Shown: positions 16,575 to 24,710 of the stretch, piece by piece | Layout of the letters: each line of letters opens with the position of its first letter | How positions within the stretch are numbered: the first letter of the stretch is position 1 | From: Bacteroidaceae bacterium | GTDB taxonomy: Bacteria > Bacteroidota > Bacteroidia > Bacteroidales > Bacteroidaceae | Assembly (NCBI GenBank): GCA_017615125.1 | Contig: JAGAAS010000019.1 | Span: forward strand, 1-34,738 | DNA: 34,738 nt | Direction of reading: 5' to 3' | The notes under the pieces: generated by a model | Told to the model about the DNA's origin: nothing | Database searches by the model: none | The model's input: only the letters and a program-made list of their open reading frames with translations | Program-made: the position numbers and the translations under genes

Positions 16575-17958
16575 CAACATGAAAATCGAAGACATACGCT
16601 CGGTCTATTTCGTTGGCGCTGGAGGCATCGGCATGAGCGCCCTTGTGCGCTACTTCCTTTCGCTGGGGAAGACGGTTGCCGGATACGACCGTGTGCCTTC
16701 GGCATTAACCGCCAAGCTCAACGAGGAGGGCGCCCTGATACATTACTCCGACGATGTGTCGCTCATCCCTGAGGCGTGCCGCGATTCGCAGGCGACGCTT
16801 GTCGTCTACACGCCTGCCGTCCCCGCGGAGCATACGGAGCTCACGTGGTTCCGCACGCACGGATTTGAGATTCAAAAGCGTGCCCAGGTGCTGGGAACTA
16901 TCACGAAAAGCCGCCGAGGGCTCTGTGTGGCAGGCACTCACGGCAAGACGACGACAAGCACGATGGCTGCCCACTTGCTTCATCAGTCGCACGTGGGAAC
17001 GGCAGCCTTCCTCGGGGGCATCTCGCAGAACTATCATACCAACCTGCTCCTTACCGAGAAGAGCGACTATGTGGTGATAGAGGCTGACGAGTTCGACCGT
17101 TCCTTCCATTGGCTTTCGCCCTTCATAGCTGTCGTCACAGCCACAGATCCCGATCATCTTGACATCTACGGCACGCCCGAAGCCTACTGGGAGAGCTTCG
17201 AGAAGTTCATTTCGCTTATCCGTCCCGGAGGAACACTTATCATCCACGAGGGACTTCAGATACATCCCTCCATTCCCGAGGGCGTGAAAGTCTTTACCTA
17301 CTCGCGCACACACGGAGACTTTCATGCCGAGAATATCCGCATCGGAAACGGAGAGATTTTCTTCGACTTCGTGTCGCCTACGGGCATCGTGCGCGACGTG
17401 CAGCTGGGTGTGCCCATCAGCATCAACATCGACAACGGTATTGCCGCGATGGCTGTGGCGCAGCTCTGTGGCGTCAACCCCGAGGAGCTGAAAGAGGGGA
17501 TGAGAACGTTCCGAGGCGTGGAGCGCCGGTTCGACTTCAAGGTGAAGGACAACCGTCACGTGTTCCTAAGCGACTATGCCCATCACCCGGCAGAGATACG
17601 CCAGAGTGCCCTTTCTATTCGCGAATTGTATCCCGAGCGGCACATCACGGCGCTTTTCCAGCCGCATCTCTATACCAGAACGCGCGATTTCTACCGCGAT
17701 TTTGCCGAGAGCCTTTCCCTGCTCGATGAGGTGATTCTCGTTGATATCTATCCCGCACGTGAGAAACCGATACCGGGAGTGACGTCGAAGCTCATCTACG
17801 ACAATCTGGCTCCCGGCGTTGAGAAGCAGATGATAAGCAAAGAGCAGATAATGCCGCTCTTAGAGGAGAAAAAGGACGAGCTGGATGTGCTCATCTCGCT
17901 TGGAGCGGGCGATATTGAAGATTTTGTTCCACAGATAACAACACTTCTCAGCGAATGA
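16570..17958 (+). CDS. murC: MurC, UDP-MurNAc:L-alanine ligase
   Basis: A 462-residue cytoplasmic ligase that adds L-alanine to UDP-MurNAc. The N-terminal YFVGAGGIGMSALVRYF binds UDP, and the ATP loop GTHGKTTT is at 122-129. EADEFDRSF, DPDHLDIYG, FRGVERRF and SDYAHHPAEI are the MurC-specific blocks. The start at 16570 lies inside the last unit of repeat R4; an ATG at 16579 is an alternative. The stop overlaps ftsQ in ATGA. Confidence 0.97.
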   Translation: MGNMKIEDIRSVYFVGAGGIGMSALVRYFLSLGKTVAGYDRVPSALTAKLNEEGALIHYSDDVSLIPEACRDSQATLVVYTPAVPAEHTELTWFRTHGFEIQKRAQVLGTITKSRRGLCVAGTHGKTTTSTMAAHLLHQSHVGTAAFLGGISQNYHTNLLLTEKSDYVVIEADEFDRSFHWLSPFIAVVTATDPDHLDIYGTPEAYWESFEKFISLIRPGGTLIIHEGLQIHPSIPEGVKVFTYSRTHGDFHAENIRIGNGEIFFDFVSPTGIVRDVQLGVPISINIDNGIAAMAVAQLCGVNPEELKEGMRTFRGVERRFDFKVKDNRHVFLSDYAHHPAEIRQSALSIRELYPERHITALFQPHLYTRTRDFYRDFAESLSLLDEVILVDIYPAREKPIPGVTSKLIYDNLAPGVEKQMISKEQIMPLLEEKKDELDVLISLGAGDIEDFVPQITTLLSE

Positions 17959-18689
17959 AGAAGACAGTAAAAAGAATCCTTTCCGTTGTGGTGATGCTGC
18001 TGCTCATCGCTTATATGGCTTTGGCGTTTACGGCATTCAGCCCTCGTCCTGCGGGAGACGTGTGCGACGGTATCGTGCTGACGAACCATAAAGGAGGCTC
18101 GCAGTTCGACAACGAAGGGGATGTGCTGGATTTGTTGCGCCGATTCAAGCTCAATCCTGTGGGAAAGCCTATGGATGAGATTTCCTGCTCGGCTATCGAG
18201 GATAGCTTGCGCAATCTGTCGCTGGTGCTAAGCTGCGAGTGCTTCAAGACGGTAGGCACGAAGGTGGGGCTCGATATTACATGCCGTACGCCCATCTTGC
18301 ACGTTATCGACAATCGTGGGAAGAACTTCTACATCGACGAGGAGGGCGTGCTGCTCGATCGTGTGCCAAGACCTCTCTACCTGCCTGTGGCTACGGGATA
18401 TATTGATAGCAAGTTTGCGGAGAACGACCTTTTCCGGCTGGCAACCTTCCTGCGGAAAGATGCCTTCTGGAACGCTCAAATCGTACAGATCAACGTGACA
18501 GCAGAGCATGAAGTGGAACTTGTGCCGCGTGTGGGGGGACAGATTATCCGCTTGGGAAAGGTGGAGAACCTGAAGTACAAGCTGGGCAAGCTGATGACGT
18601 TCTACAAGGAGGGGCTCTCGCAGATAGGGTGGGAGCGTTACAGCATCCTTGATATCCGCTACGGCAATCAGGTAATTGGAATCAAATAA
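17955..18689 (+). CDS. ftsQ: FtsQ-like division protein
   Basis: A 244-residue bitopic membrane protein with a short basic N-terminus, one transmembrane helix (about 9-29) and a periplasmic domain with a POTRA-like start and the FtsQ beta domain (ending GWERYSILDIRYGNQVIG). It links early and late divisome proteins together with FtsL. Divergence from proteobacterial FtsQ is high, and identification rests on topology, the C-terminal family segment and position between murC and ftsA. It overlaps murC by four bases. Confidence 0.9.
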   Translation: MKKTVKRILSVVVMLLLIAYMALAFTAFSPRPAGDVCDGIVLTNHKGGSQFDNEGDVLDLLRRFKLNPVGKPMDEISCSAIEDSLRNLSLVLSCECFKTVGTKVGLDITCRTPILHVIDNRGKNFYIDEEGVLLDRVPRPLYLPVATGYIDSKFAENDLFRLATFLRKDAFWNAQIVQINVTAEHEVELVPRVGGQIIRLGKVENLKYKLGKLMTFYKEGLSQIGWERYSILDIRYGNQVIGIK

Positions 18690-18702
18690 ATACTTTATAT
18701 CT

Positions 18703-20100
18703 ATGGCAGAGAAGAAAATGACGGCAATCATCGAAATCGGTTCCTCCGCAATCAGCGGGGCAGTCGGTTTCAAGCGTGTTGACGGAACGCTGGAGGTGGT
18801 GGCATACGCCGCTGAGGACGCTGGGGAGTTTGTCAAGAACGGCGTTGTCAGAAACATCGACAAGACGGCCCAAAGCATCACGAACATCATCAACAAGCTG
18901 GAGGGACAGCTCGGCGCGGTTATCAGTCAGGTGTATGTGGGCTTGGAGGGATATACGCTTCATTCCACGCACCAGCGGGTGGAACGCGAGTTCGAGGAAG
19001 AGACGCGTGTGACGGCAGAGCTTATCGATCAGATGACGGAAGAGTGCCAGAACACCCAGTCACCCGACAAGGTGATTATTCGCGTCATCCCTCAGGAATA
19101 TATGGTTGATAGCATGACGACGACCGATCCTGTGGGTTGCAACTGCAAACGCATCGTTGGGGAGTGCCTCAACCTGGAAGCGCGCTTCACCGTGATGAAC
19201 AACTTGCGTGCCGGCTTCGATATGGCGGATGTGGAGATTGCCGACGACTTGGTAACCCCTCTTCTGCTTTGCGAAAAGGTGCTCACGGACAACGACCGCA
19301 ACCTGGGATGTGCCCTCGTGGATATGGGCGCCGAAACCACTACCGTCACCATCTACAAGGGCGGATGTCTACGCTTCCTTTCCGTGATACCCATGGGCTC
19401 GCAGCTCATCACCTCCGACCTGACGACGCTAGGCATCAGCATCGCTGAGGCCGAGGGGATAAAGCGTCGTTTCGGGCTCTCAGTCGACAAGTCCGATTCT
19501 TCATCCTACACGACGGAGAACGGGACGGTGCTACCGATGAAGACCATCGCTTTGGCTATCCGCGCACGTTTCCAAGAGATTATCTCCAACGTGCTCAACC
19601 AGCTGAAAGTGTCGGGATATGCCGATGATAAACTTAGCTCAGGAATCGTCTTCACGGGCGGTGGCGTGGAGATGACGGGTGTGGAGGCATACCTGCAGAG
19701 CCAGCCCCACTTCCCCAAGTTCCGCCTGGCGTCATTCAAGGATGATTCGGTGGAGTGGAATGTGGAGGAGAAGCCCATGAAGGCAAAGAGGCTCGTGCTT
19801 GCCACGCTGCTTGCTGCCGGCAACGACGATTGCGTGACGATAGTCGAGCGTCGTCCTGTTGAGGTGGACTTTGGGCGACAGAATGAGATGGAGACACTGT
19901 CGTTGTTTACCGATACCGGCGAAGATGCTCAGGCAGAGCGCGAGCGGAAACAAAGGGAGGAAGAGGAGAAGCGTAGGGCTGAGGAAGAGAAGAAGAGGAA
20001 AGAAGCCGAAGAAAAGAAGAAAGAAAAACCCAAGAAGAAGGGCTTCTTCGAGCGTCTGCGCGACAAGGCGGAAATGTTGATAAAGGAGGAAAATGAATAA
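18703..20100 (+). CDS. ftsA: FtsA, actin-like membrane anchor of the Z-ring
   Basis: A 465-residue actin-fold ATPase. MTAIIEIGSSAISGAVG is the phosphate-1 motif, ALVDMGAETTTVTIYKGG the phosphate-2 motif and SGIVFTGGGVEM the adenosine motif, with the SHS2/1C domain between the first two. The last 60 residues are unusual in composition. A Lys/Glu/Arg-rich stretch that is nearly all charged leads into GFFERLRDKAEMLI, an amphipathic helix that should insert in the membrane. The ATG at 18703 is preferred to a TTG at 18676 that overlaps ftsQ. It overlaps ftsZ by eight bases. Confidence 0.96.
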   Translation: MAEKKMTAIIEIGSSAISGAVGFKRVDGTLEVVAYAAEDAGEFVKNGVVRNIDKTAQSITNIINKLEGQLGAVISQVYVGLEGYTLHSTHQRVEREFEEETRVTAELIDQMTEECQNTQSPDKVIIRVIPQEYMVDSMTTTDPVGCNCKRIVGECLNLEARFTVMNNLRAGFDMADVEIADDLVTPLLLCEKVLTDNDRNLGCALVDMGAETTTVTIYKGGCLRFLSVIPMGSQLITSDLTTLGISIAEAEGIKRRFGLSVDKSDSSSYTTENGTVLPMKTIALAIRARFQEIISNVLNQLKVSGYADDKLSSGIVFTGGGVEMTGVEAYLQSQPHFPKFRLASFKDDSVEWNVEEKPMKAKRLVLATLLAAGNDDCVTIVERRPVEVDFGRQNEMETLSLFTDTGEDAQAERERKQREEEEKRRAEEEKKRKEAEEKKKEKPKKKGFFERLRDKAEMLIKEENE

Positions 20101-21424
20101 CGTAAATAGCGAGAGTAGTATGACAGAGAAAGAGATACTGCCTTTCGATTTCGAAAGGACAACGGTGAAGCAGATAATCAAGGTCATCGGCGTAGGCGGC
20201 GGTGGAGGCAACGCGGTAAAGAACATGTTCCGCGAAGGAATCCACGACGTCAACTTTGCGTTGTGCAACACCGATCAGCAAGCGTTGGCAACATCGGAAA
20301 TCCCCACAAAGGTGCAGCTGGGACGCACAGGACTCGGTGCTGGAAACGACCCGGAGGTGGCGCGTGCAGCTGCTGAGGAGAGCGCCGATGAGATTCGTAG
20401 GCTCTTTGGCGACGACACCCAAATGGTGTTCATCACTGCCGGTATGGGAGGAGGAACGGGCACAGGAGCATCTCCTGTTATTGCCCGACTGGCTCGTGAG
20501 GCTGGTATGCTTACCATCGGAGTGGTGACGATTCCTTTCCGCTTCGAGAAGCGTCCCAAAATTCTGCAGGCCCTCAAGGGCGTGGATGCTATTGCCGAGC
20601 ATGTCGATGCCTTGTTGGTTATCAACAACGAGCGTCTTGTCGACATCTACTCGGGGCTTACCGTCAACGAAGGATTCGCGAAAGTCAACGAAATCCTTAC
20701 CGTTGCTGTGAAGAGCATTGCCGAACTCATCACCTGTCACGGAACCATCAACCTTGACTTCCACGATGTGAAGAAGATTCTGAAAGACGGCGGAGTGGCA
20801 GTCATGAGCTACGGAAGGGCTGGAGGCGAGCATCGTCTGGCAACAGCTATCGACAACGCCCTCCATTCGCCGCTGCTCAACGATAACGATGTGTTCAACT
20901 CGAAGAAGATTCTCTTCAACGTTTACCAGAGCTCTGCTCATCCGCTCTTCGTGCAGGAAATAGAAGAACTCGACCAGTTCATGGATGAATTCCAGAACAA
21001 CAATATCGAAGTCATCTGGGGTCTTGCCGACGACGACAGCTTGGGCGAGGATGTGAAGATTACTGTGCTTGCCACAGGTTTCGGATTGAGCGACATTCCG
21101 CAGATAGGGGAATCGTTCGAGGCAAAGAAGCGCGTCGAAACCCAGCAAGAAGAGACTGTAGTACGTCAACCTGCCGACGATGCTTCCGAAATCTCGGTGA
21201 CGGAACAGGAAACTCCTGCTGCCGAAACGGAGGAGCCTGTAGCGGCTGCATCCCGCTCTGCCGATGAGCGCATTGACGACATCTACGGCGAGAACTTCCA
21301 CACTTACACGTTCAGCGACGATGACTTGGGCAACGATGCCCTCATCAGCGCGATAGCTGCCTCGCCCACGTTCTCGCGTTCTATTCCCCAGCTCAAGGAG
21401 CTTCAGGCTCTCGGCAGGGCGTAG
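20093..21424 (+). CDS. ftsZ: FtsZ, tubulin-like GTPase of the division ring
   Basis: A 443-residue GTPase that polymerises into the Z-ring. The N-terminal IKVIGVGGGGGNAVKNM and the tubulin signature GMGGGTGTGASP (117-128) form the GTP site. NNERLVDIYSG and FNVYQSSAH are later core segments, with the globular part ending near 335. A variable acidic linker rich in Glu, Ala and Thr follows, then a C-terminal tail (SPTFSRSIPQLKELQAL) that should bind FtsA. It is the last gene of the dcw cluster. Confidence 0.98.
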   Translation: MNNVNSESSMTEKEILPFDFERTTVKQIIKVIGVGGGGGNAVKNMFREGIHDVNFALCNTDQQALATSEIPTKVQLGRTGLGAGNDPEVARAAAEESADEIRRLFGDDTQMVFITAGMGGGTGTGASPVIARLAREAGMLTIGVVTIPFRFEKRPKILQALKGVDAIAEHVDALLVINNERLVDIYSGLTVNEGFAKVNEILTVAVKSIAELITCHGTINLDFHDVKKILKDGGVAVMSYGRAGGEHRLATAIDNALHSPLLNDNDVFNSKKILFNVYQSSAHPLFVQEIEELDQFMDEFQNNNIEVIWGLADDDSLGEDVKITVLATGFGLSDIPQIGESFEAKKRVETQQEETVVRQPADDASEISVTEQETPAAETEEPVAAASRSADERIDDIYGENFHTYTFSDDDLGNDALISAIAASPTFSRSIPQLKELQALGRA

Positions 21425-21442
21425 TGTTACGCAGACATCATT

Positions 21443-21466
21443 TGATTACCTGATTATTTGATTATT
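21443..21466 (+). repeat. Three 8-bp TGATTA(CC/TT) tandem repeats before the yqeY-like gene
   Basis: TGATTACC, TGATTATT and TGATTATT lie head to tail in the 50-base gap between ftsZ and the yqeY-like gene. This may be a small binding site or simple slippage; no consensus promoter is visible here. Confidence 0.5.
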
Positions 21467-21474
21467 TCATAAAA

Positions 21475-21924
21475 ATGGATCTTTTCAGTCAAGTAAGTGC
21501 AGACATAGTAGCTGCCATGAAGGCTCGCGACAAGGTGTCGTTGCAAGCTCTTCGTAATATCAAGAAAGTGTTTCTCGAGGCAAAGACAGCTCCGGGTTCC
21601 AACGATGAACTGGCCGATGCCGACGCTGTTCGTATCCTTCAGAAGTTGGCAAAGCAGGGTAAGGATTCGGCTGCCATCTATACCGAGCAGGGACGTGCCG
21701 ACTTGGCAGAGGAAGAACTGGCACAGGTAGCCGTCATTGAGCGCTACCTGCCGAAGGCTCTTACCGACGAGGAGCTCACGGCAGCGTTGCGTGCCATCAT
21801 TGCCGAAGTGGGAGCTACCTCTCCCCGTGATATGGGCAAGGTGATGGGGGTCGCTACCAAGCAGCTGGCAGGCAAGGCAGAGGGACGGCTCATCTCCGCT
21901 AAAGTGAAGGAACTGCTCGGTTAA
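21475..21924 (+). CDS. yqeY: GatB/YqeY domain protein
   Basis: A 149-residue soluble, mainly helical protein of the YqeY family, which shares the C-terminal RNA-binding domain of the GatB amidotransferase subunit. ALRNIKKVFLEAK, IYTEQGRADLAEEEL, VIERYLPKAL and RDMGKVMGV are the characteristic blocks. A role in tRNA or amidotransferase-related processes has been suggested for the family, but the function is not settled. It commonly follows ftsZ in Bacteroidota. The gap to ftsZ is 50 bases and that to recO 81 bases, all on the same strand. Confidence 0.92.
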   Translation: MDLFSQVSADIVAAMKARDKVSLQALRNIKKVFLEAKTAPGSNDELADADAVRILQKLAKQGKDSAAIYTEQGRADLAEEELAQVAVIERYLPKALTDEELTAALRAIIAEVGATSPRDMGKVMGVATKQLAGKAEGRLISAKVKELLG

Positions 21925-22005
21925 CGTAGAACGTTCCGCTTGAGCCCCTCGAAGCGTTGTTTATACATAGCGGGGGAGGGGGTTCTGTTTTTCTTCATCA
22001 GAGAC

Positions 22006-22737
22006 GTGTACATTGACGATCAAGGCCTTGTGATGCAGAGCATACGCTACGACGACCATTCGTCGGTAGTTCATGTCTTCACGCGTTCACGTGGGCATAT
22101 CTCCTTCATGGTTACGCGTCCCCGCTCGCGGCAGTCTTCTCACGTGCCCTCACCTGCGCTTCTCACACCGCTGAGTGTCATTTCATTCCAGTGGGATGAG
22201 AAACCCAATGCTACGCTTTACCGCCTGCGTGATGTCCATCCCCAGCCTGCGTGGGTTGATATTCCTTTCCATCCTGTCAAGTCGGCAGTGGCGCTGCTGC
22301 TTGCCGATTTCCTTTCCCACGCGTTGCGAGAGGAAGGGGAGAATCTTGCGCTCTACGACTATATCGTTTCCTCCCTTTGCTGGTACGACGAGGCAGTAGA
22401 GGACTTTGCCAACTTCCACCTCGTGTTCCTCATTGGTGTTTTGGGCCTTCTGGGTGTTGCGCCCGAGACCAACAGCTACCTGCCGGGCTACTGCTTCAGC
22501 CTTGAAACCGCCTCCTTTGTGCCCATGCTCCCTTCGGGGCCTTCGGTGATGAATAGCTCTGATGCGGAAACCTTCTATCGTCTGGCTACTACCGACTTCA
22601 GTCACATGCACCTCATCGCGCTGAGCCACACCGACAGGGCGCGCCTCCTTACCTATCTTAACCGATATTTCATTTACCACATCCCGGGATTCCCCGTTGT
22701 CAAGTCGCTCGATGTGCTCGAGGGGCTTTTCGAATAG
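22006..22737 (+). CDS. recO: RecO, DNA repair mediator protein
   Basis: A 243-residue protein with an N-terminal OB fold (about 1-80) and a helical C-terminal domain; RecO helps load RecA on SSB-coated DNA in the RecFOR pathway. The N-terminal GLVMQSIRYDDHSSVVHVFT, the RPRSRQSS segment, FLSHALREE and ANFHLVFLIGVLGLLG fit Bacteroidota RecO. The open frame extends back to a TTG at 21940. The GTG at 22006 places the first residues exactly where family members begin and gives normal length, so it is preferred, although no clear ribosome-binding site is seen. The zinc-finger cysteines of some RecO proteins are absent. Confidence 0.85.
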   Translation: MYIDDQGLVMQSIRYDDHSSVVHVFTRSRGHISFMVTRPRSRQSSHVPSPALLTPLSVISFQWDEKPNATLYRLRDVHPQPAWVDIPFHPVKSAVALLLADFLSHALREEGENLALYDYIVSSLCWYDEAVEDFANFHLVFLIGVLGLLGVAPETNSYLPGYCFSLETASFVPMLPSGPSVMNSSDAETFYRLATTDFSHMHLIALSHTDRARLLTYLNRYFIYHIPGFPVVKSLDVLEGLFE

Positions 22738-22767
22738 GATTCCCGAAGGTTTGTTTGATTCATGATG

Positions 22768-22800
22768 CAGGGCGAATTCTTTTCCCTCCCTGTTTTGTTT
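22768..22800 (+). terminator. Possible weak terminator after recO
   Basis: CAGGG (22768-22772) can pair with CCCTG (22888-92 in the pattern's right arm, that is 22788-22792), followed by TTTTGTTTT. The stem is only five pairs with a 15-base loop, so confidence is low. Confidence 0.3.
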
Positions 22801-22857
22801 TCTATCGCAGATAAGGAAGTGGAAGGGCGCATAGATATACATTTTCGCCCTATAGTC

Positions 22858-22888
22858 TTGTTTCTTCAAAGTGCATTTAGTATTTTTG
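22858..22888 (+). promoter_or_regulatory. hut operon promoter
   Basis: TTG (22858-22860) and TATTTTTG (22881-22888) are spaced by 20 bases, matching the Bacteroidota consensus. The transcript would start about 30 bases before the ftcD ATG. Just upstream an inverted repeat AGGGCG (22824-22829) / CGCCCT (22846-22851) could be an operator. Confidence 0.7.
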
Positions 22889-22924
22889 CAGAAGAAAACA
22901 GAACAATGCCTTTTTGATTATACC

Positions 22925-24649
22925 ATGAAAAGAATCATCGAATGTGTGCCTAACTTCAGCGAAGGGCGAAACCAACAAGTTATCAACCAGATAGTCTCTG
23001 TCATCGCAGCTACTGACGTAGGAGGCGAACGGGTAAAGGTCTTGAATGTCGACCCGGGCGAAGCCACAAATCGAACCGTCGTTACTTTCACCGGCAGTCC
23101 CGAAGCCGTTTGCGAAGCGGCTTTTCAGGGAGTGAAAGCTGCTGGCGAGCTTATTGATATGCGCAAGCATCACGGAGCGCATCCTCGCTCGGGAGCTACC
23201 GACGTGCTTCCTCTTATTCCTATTTCCAATATTAGCCTCGAAGAGTGCGCCGAGCTGGCTCGGACGCTGGCAAAGCGAATCTCCGATGAACTTGGCATTG
23301 CCTGCTACTGCTACGAGGCTGCTGCTTTTAAGCCTGAGCGAAAGAATCTGGCTGTTTGCCGTGCAGGAGAATACGAGGCTCTTCCTGAGAAGATGACCGA
23401 TCCAGCCCGCCGTCCCGATTTCGGTCCTTCCGCCTATACGGAGCGGATTGCTCTTAGCGGCGCTACAAACGTAGGCGCCAGGGATTTTCTTATCGCTGTC
23501 AACTTCAATCTCAACACCACATCCGTCCGGCGCGCTATGGCTGTTGCTTTCGATGTACGCGAAAAGGGACGGAAGGCACGCGAGGGAGGCTCTCTTACGG
23601 GTAAGGTCTTGAAAGACGACAAAGGCGAGGACATCTGGATTCCGGGTACGTTGAAAGGATGCAAGGCAATAGGCTGGTATATCGACGAATACGGCATAGC
23701 GCAAGTTTCCATGAACATCACCGACATCCGTCAGACTCCCCTTCATGTGGCTTTCGATGAAGTCTGCCGTGCTGCCGCAGCTCGCGGGCTCCGCGTTACG
23801 GGAACCGAGATAGTGGGGCTTGTTCCGAAGCAGGTTCTCATCGATGCTGGCAGGTATTTCCTTGCCAAGCAGCAGCGATCCTTAGGAATCAGCGAGGAGC
23901 AAATCATTCATATTGCCATTAAGTCAATGGGCCTTGACGACTTGAAGCCCTTCGATCCCCGCAAAAAGGTAATAGAATATCTGATGGAGGATGAAAAAGA
24001 ACAAGCAGCACGCGAGAAATTGATTCGGATGACGTTGAAAGACTTCGCTATTGAGACAGCTTCCGAATCTCCTGCTCCAGGAGGAGGCTCTATTTCTGCA
24101 TTCATGGGCGCTCTTGCTGCTGCCCTAGGGACGATGGTTGCCAATCTCTCGGCTCATAAGCGCGGCTGGGACAGCCTGTGGAAAACCTATTCCGATGTAG
24201 CTGAAGAGGGGCAAAAGATAATGAAAGAGCTGATTTCCCTTGTTGATGAAGACACGGCAGCTTTCAATAGGATTATGGAGGTATTCTCTATGCCTAAGAA
24301 TACCGACGAAGAGAAAGCCGCGCGTGCTGCAGCTTTGGAGTCGGCAACTCTTTATGCCACAGAAGTTCCTCTCCGTACCATCAAGGCGGCTTCAAAAGCC
24401 CTTCCCGTTCTTTCTCTTATGGCGGAGAAAGGCAACCCCGCTTCTGCATCCGATGCAGGAGTCGGTGCTCTTGCTGCAGTTGCAGCTATACGCGGAGCAG
24501 ACTTGAATGTGCGAATCAATGCCGCTGGGTTGAAGAACCGGGAAACGGCAGAGAGGCTTGTTTCCGAAGCCCGCACCCTTGTCCGTGAGGCTATGGAAAA
24601 AGAACAAGAGATTCTTTCTTTGGTAAATAAAAATATCGACAAAGAATAA
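22925..24649 (+). CDS. ftcD: Bifunctional glutamate formimidoyltransferase / formimidoyl-THF cyclodeaminase
   Basis: A 574-residue cytoplasmic fusion. The N-terminal formimidoyltransferase part (about 1-330, starting IIECVPNFSEGRN, with HHGAHPRSGATDVLPLIP) moves the formimino group from formiminoglutamate to tetrahydrofolate. The C-terminal cyclodeaminase (about 370-570, with SPAPGGGSISAFMGALAAALG) releases ammonia to give methenyl-THF. This is the last step of the histidine pathway completed by the three genes downstream. The ATG at 22925 is chosen over upstream non-ATG starts because the promoter box at 22881 would otherwise lie inside the gene. The last codons (ATC GAC AAA GAA TAA) match the repeat unit of R5. 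Confidence 0.95.
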   Translation: MKRIIECVPNFSEGRNQQVINQIVSVIAATDVGGERVKVLNVDPGEATNRTVVTFTGSPEAVCEAAFQGVKAAGELIDMRKHHGAHPRSGATDVLPLIPISNISLEECAELARTLAKRISDELGIACYCYEAAAFKPERKNLAVCRAGEYEALPEKMTDPARRPDFGPSAYTERIALSGATNVGARDFLIAVNFNLNTTSVRRAMAVAFDVREKGRKAREGGSLTGKVLKDDKGEDIWIPGTLKGCKAIGWYIDEYGIAQVSMNITDIRQTPLHVAFDEVCRAAAARGLRVTGTEIVGLVPKQVLIDAGRYFLAKQQRSLGISEEQIIHIAIKSMGLDDLKPFDPRKKVIEYLMEDEKEQAAREKLIRMTLKDFAIETASESPAPGGGSISAFMGALAAALGTMVANLSAHKRGWDSLWKTYSDVAEEGQKIMKELISLVDEDTAAFNRIMEVFSMPKNTDEEKAARAAALESATLYATEVPLRTIKAASKALPVLSLMAEKGNPASASDAGVGALAAVAAIRGADLNVRINAAGLKNRETAERLVSEARTLVREAMEKEQEILSLVNKNIDKE

Positions 24650-24697
24650 AAATTTTTCCTTTGTCGAAAAAGAATTATTGACAAAGAAAAAGACATA
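24635..24697 (+). repeat. 21-bp repeat locus R5, variant units between ftcD and hutU
   Basis: Three 21-base blocks start at 24635, 24656 and 24677. The first and third contain GACAAAGAA in the place of GAAGAAAGAA. The first overlaps the last codons of ftcD. GACAAAG (24638-24644) and CTTTGTC (24659-24665) can form a hairpin with an A/T loop. The unit resembles the last unit of R4 (ATCAACAAAGAATAAAA). The hutU ATG follows 14 bases later. Confidence 0.65.
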
Positions 24698-24710
24698 CTG
24701 CTACGATACC

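Noticed and set aside
21940-22005. N-terminal extension of RecO from a TTG at 21940
   Set aside because: The family begins where the GTG at 22006 lies; the extension has no similarity to RecO and makes the protein too long.
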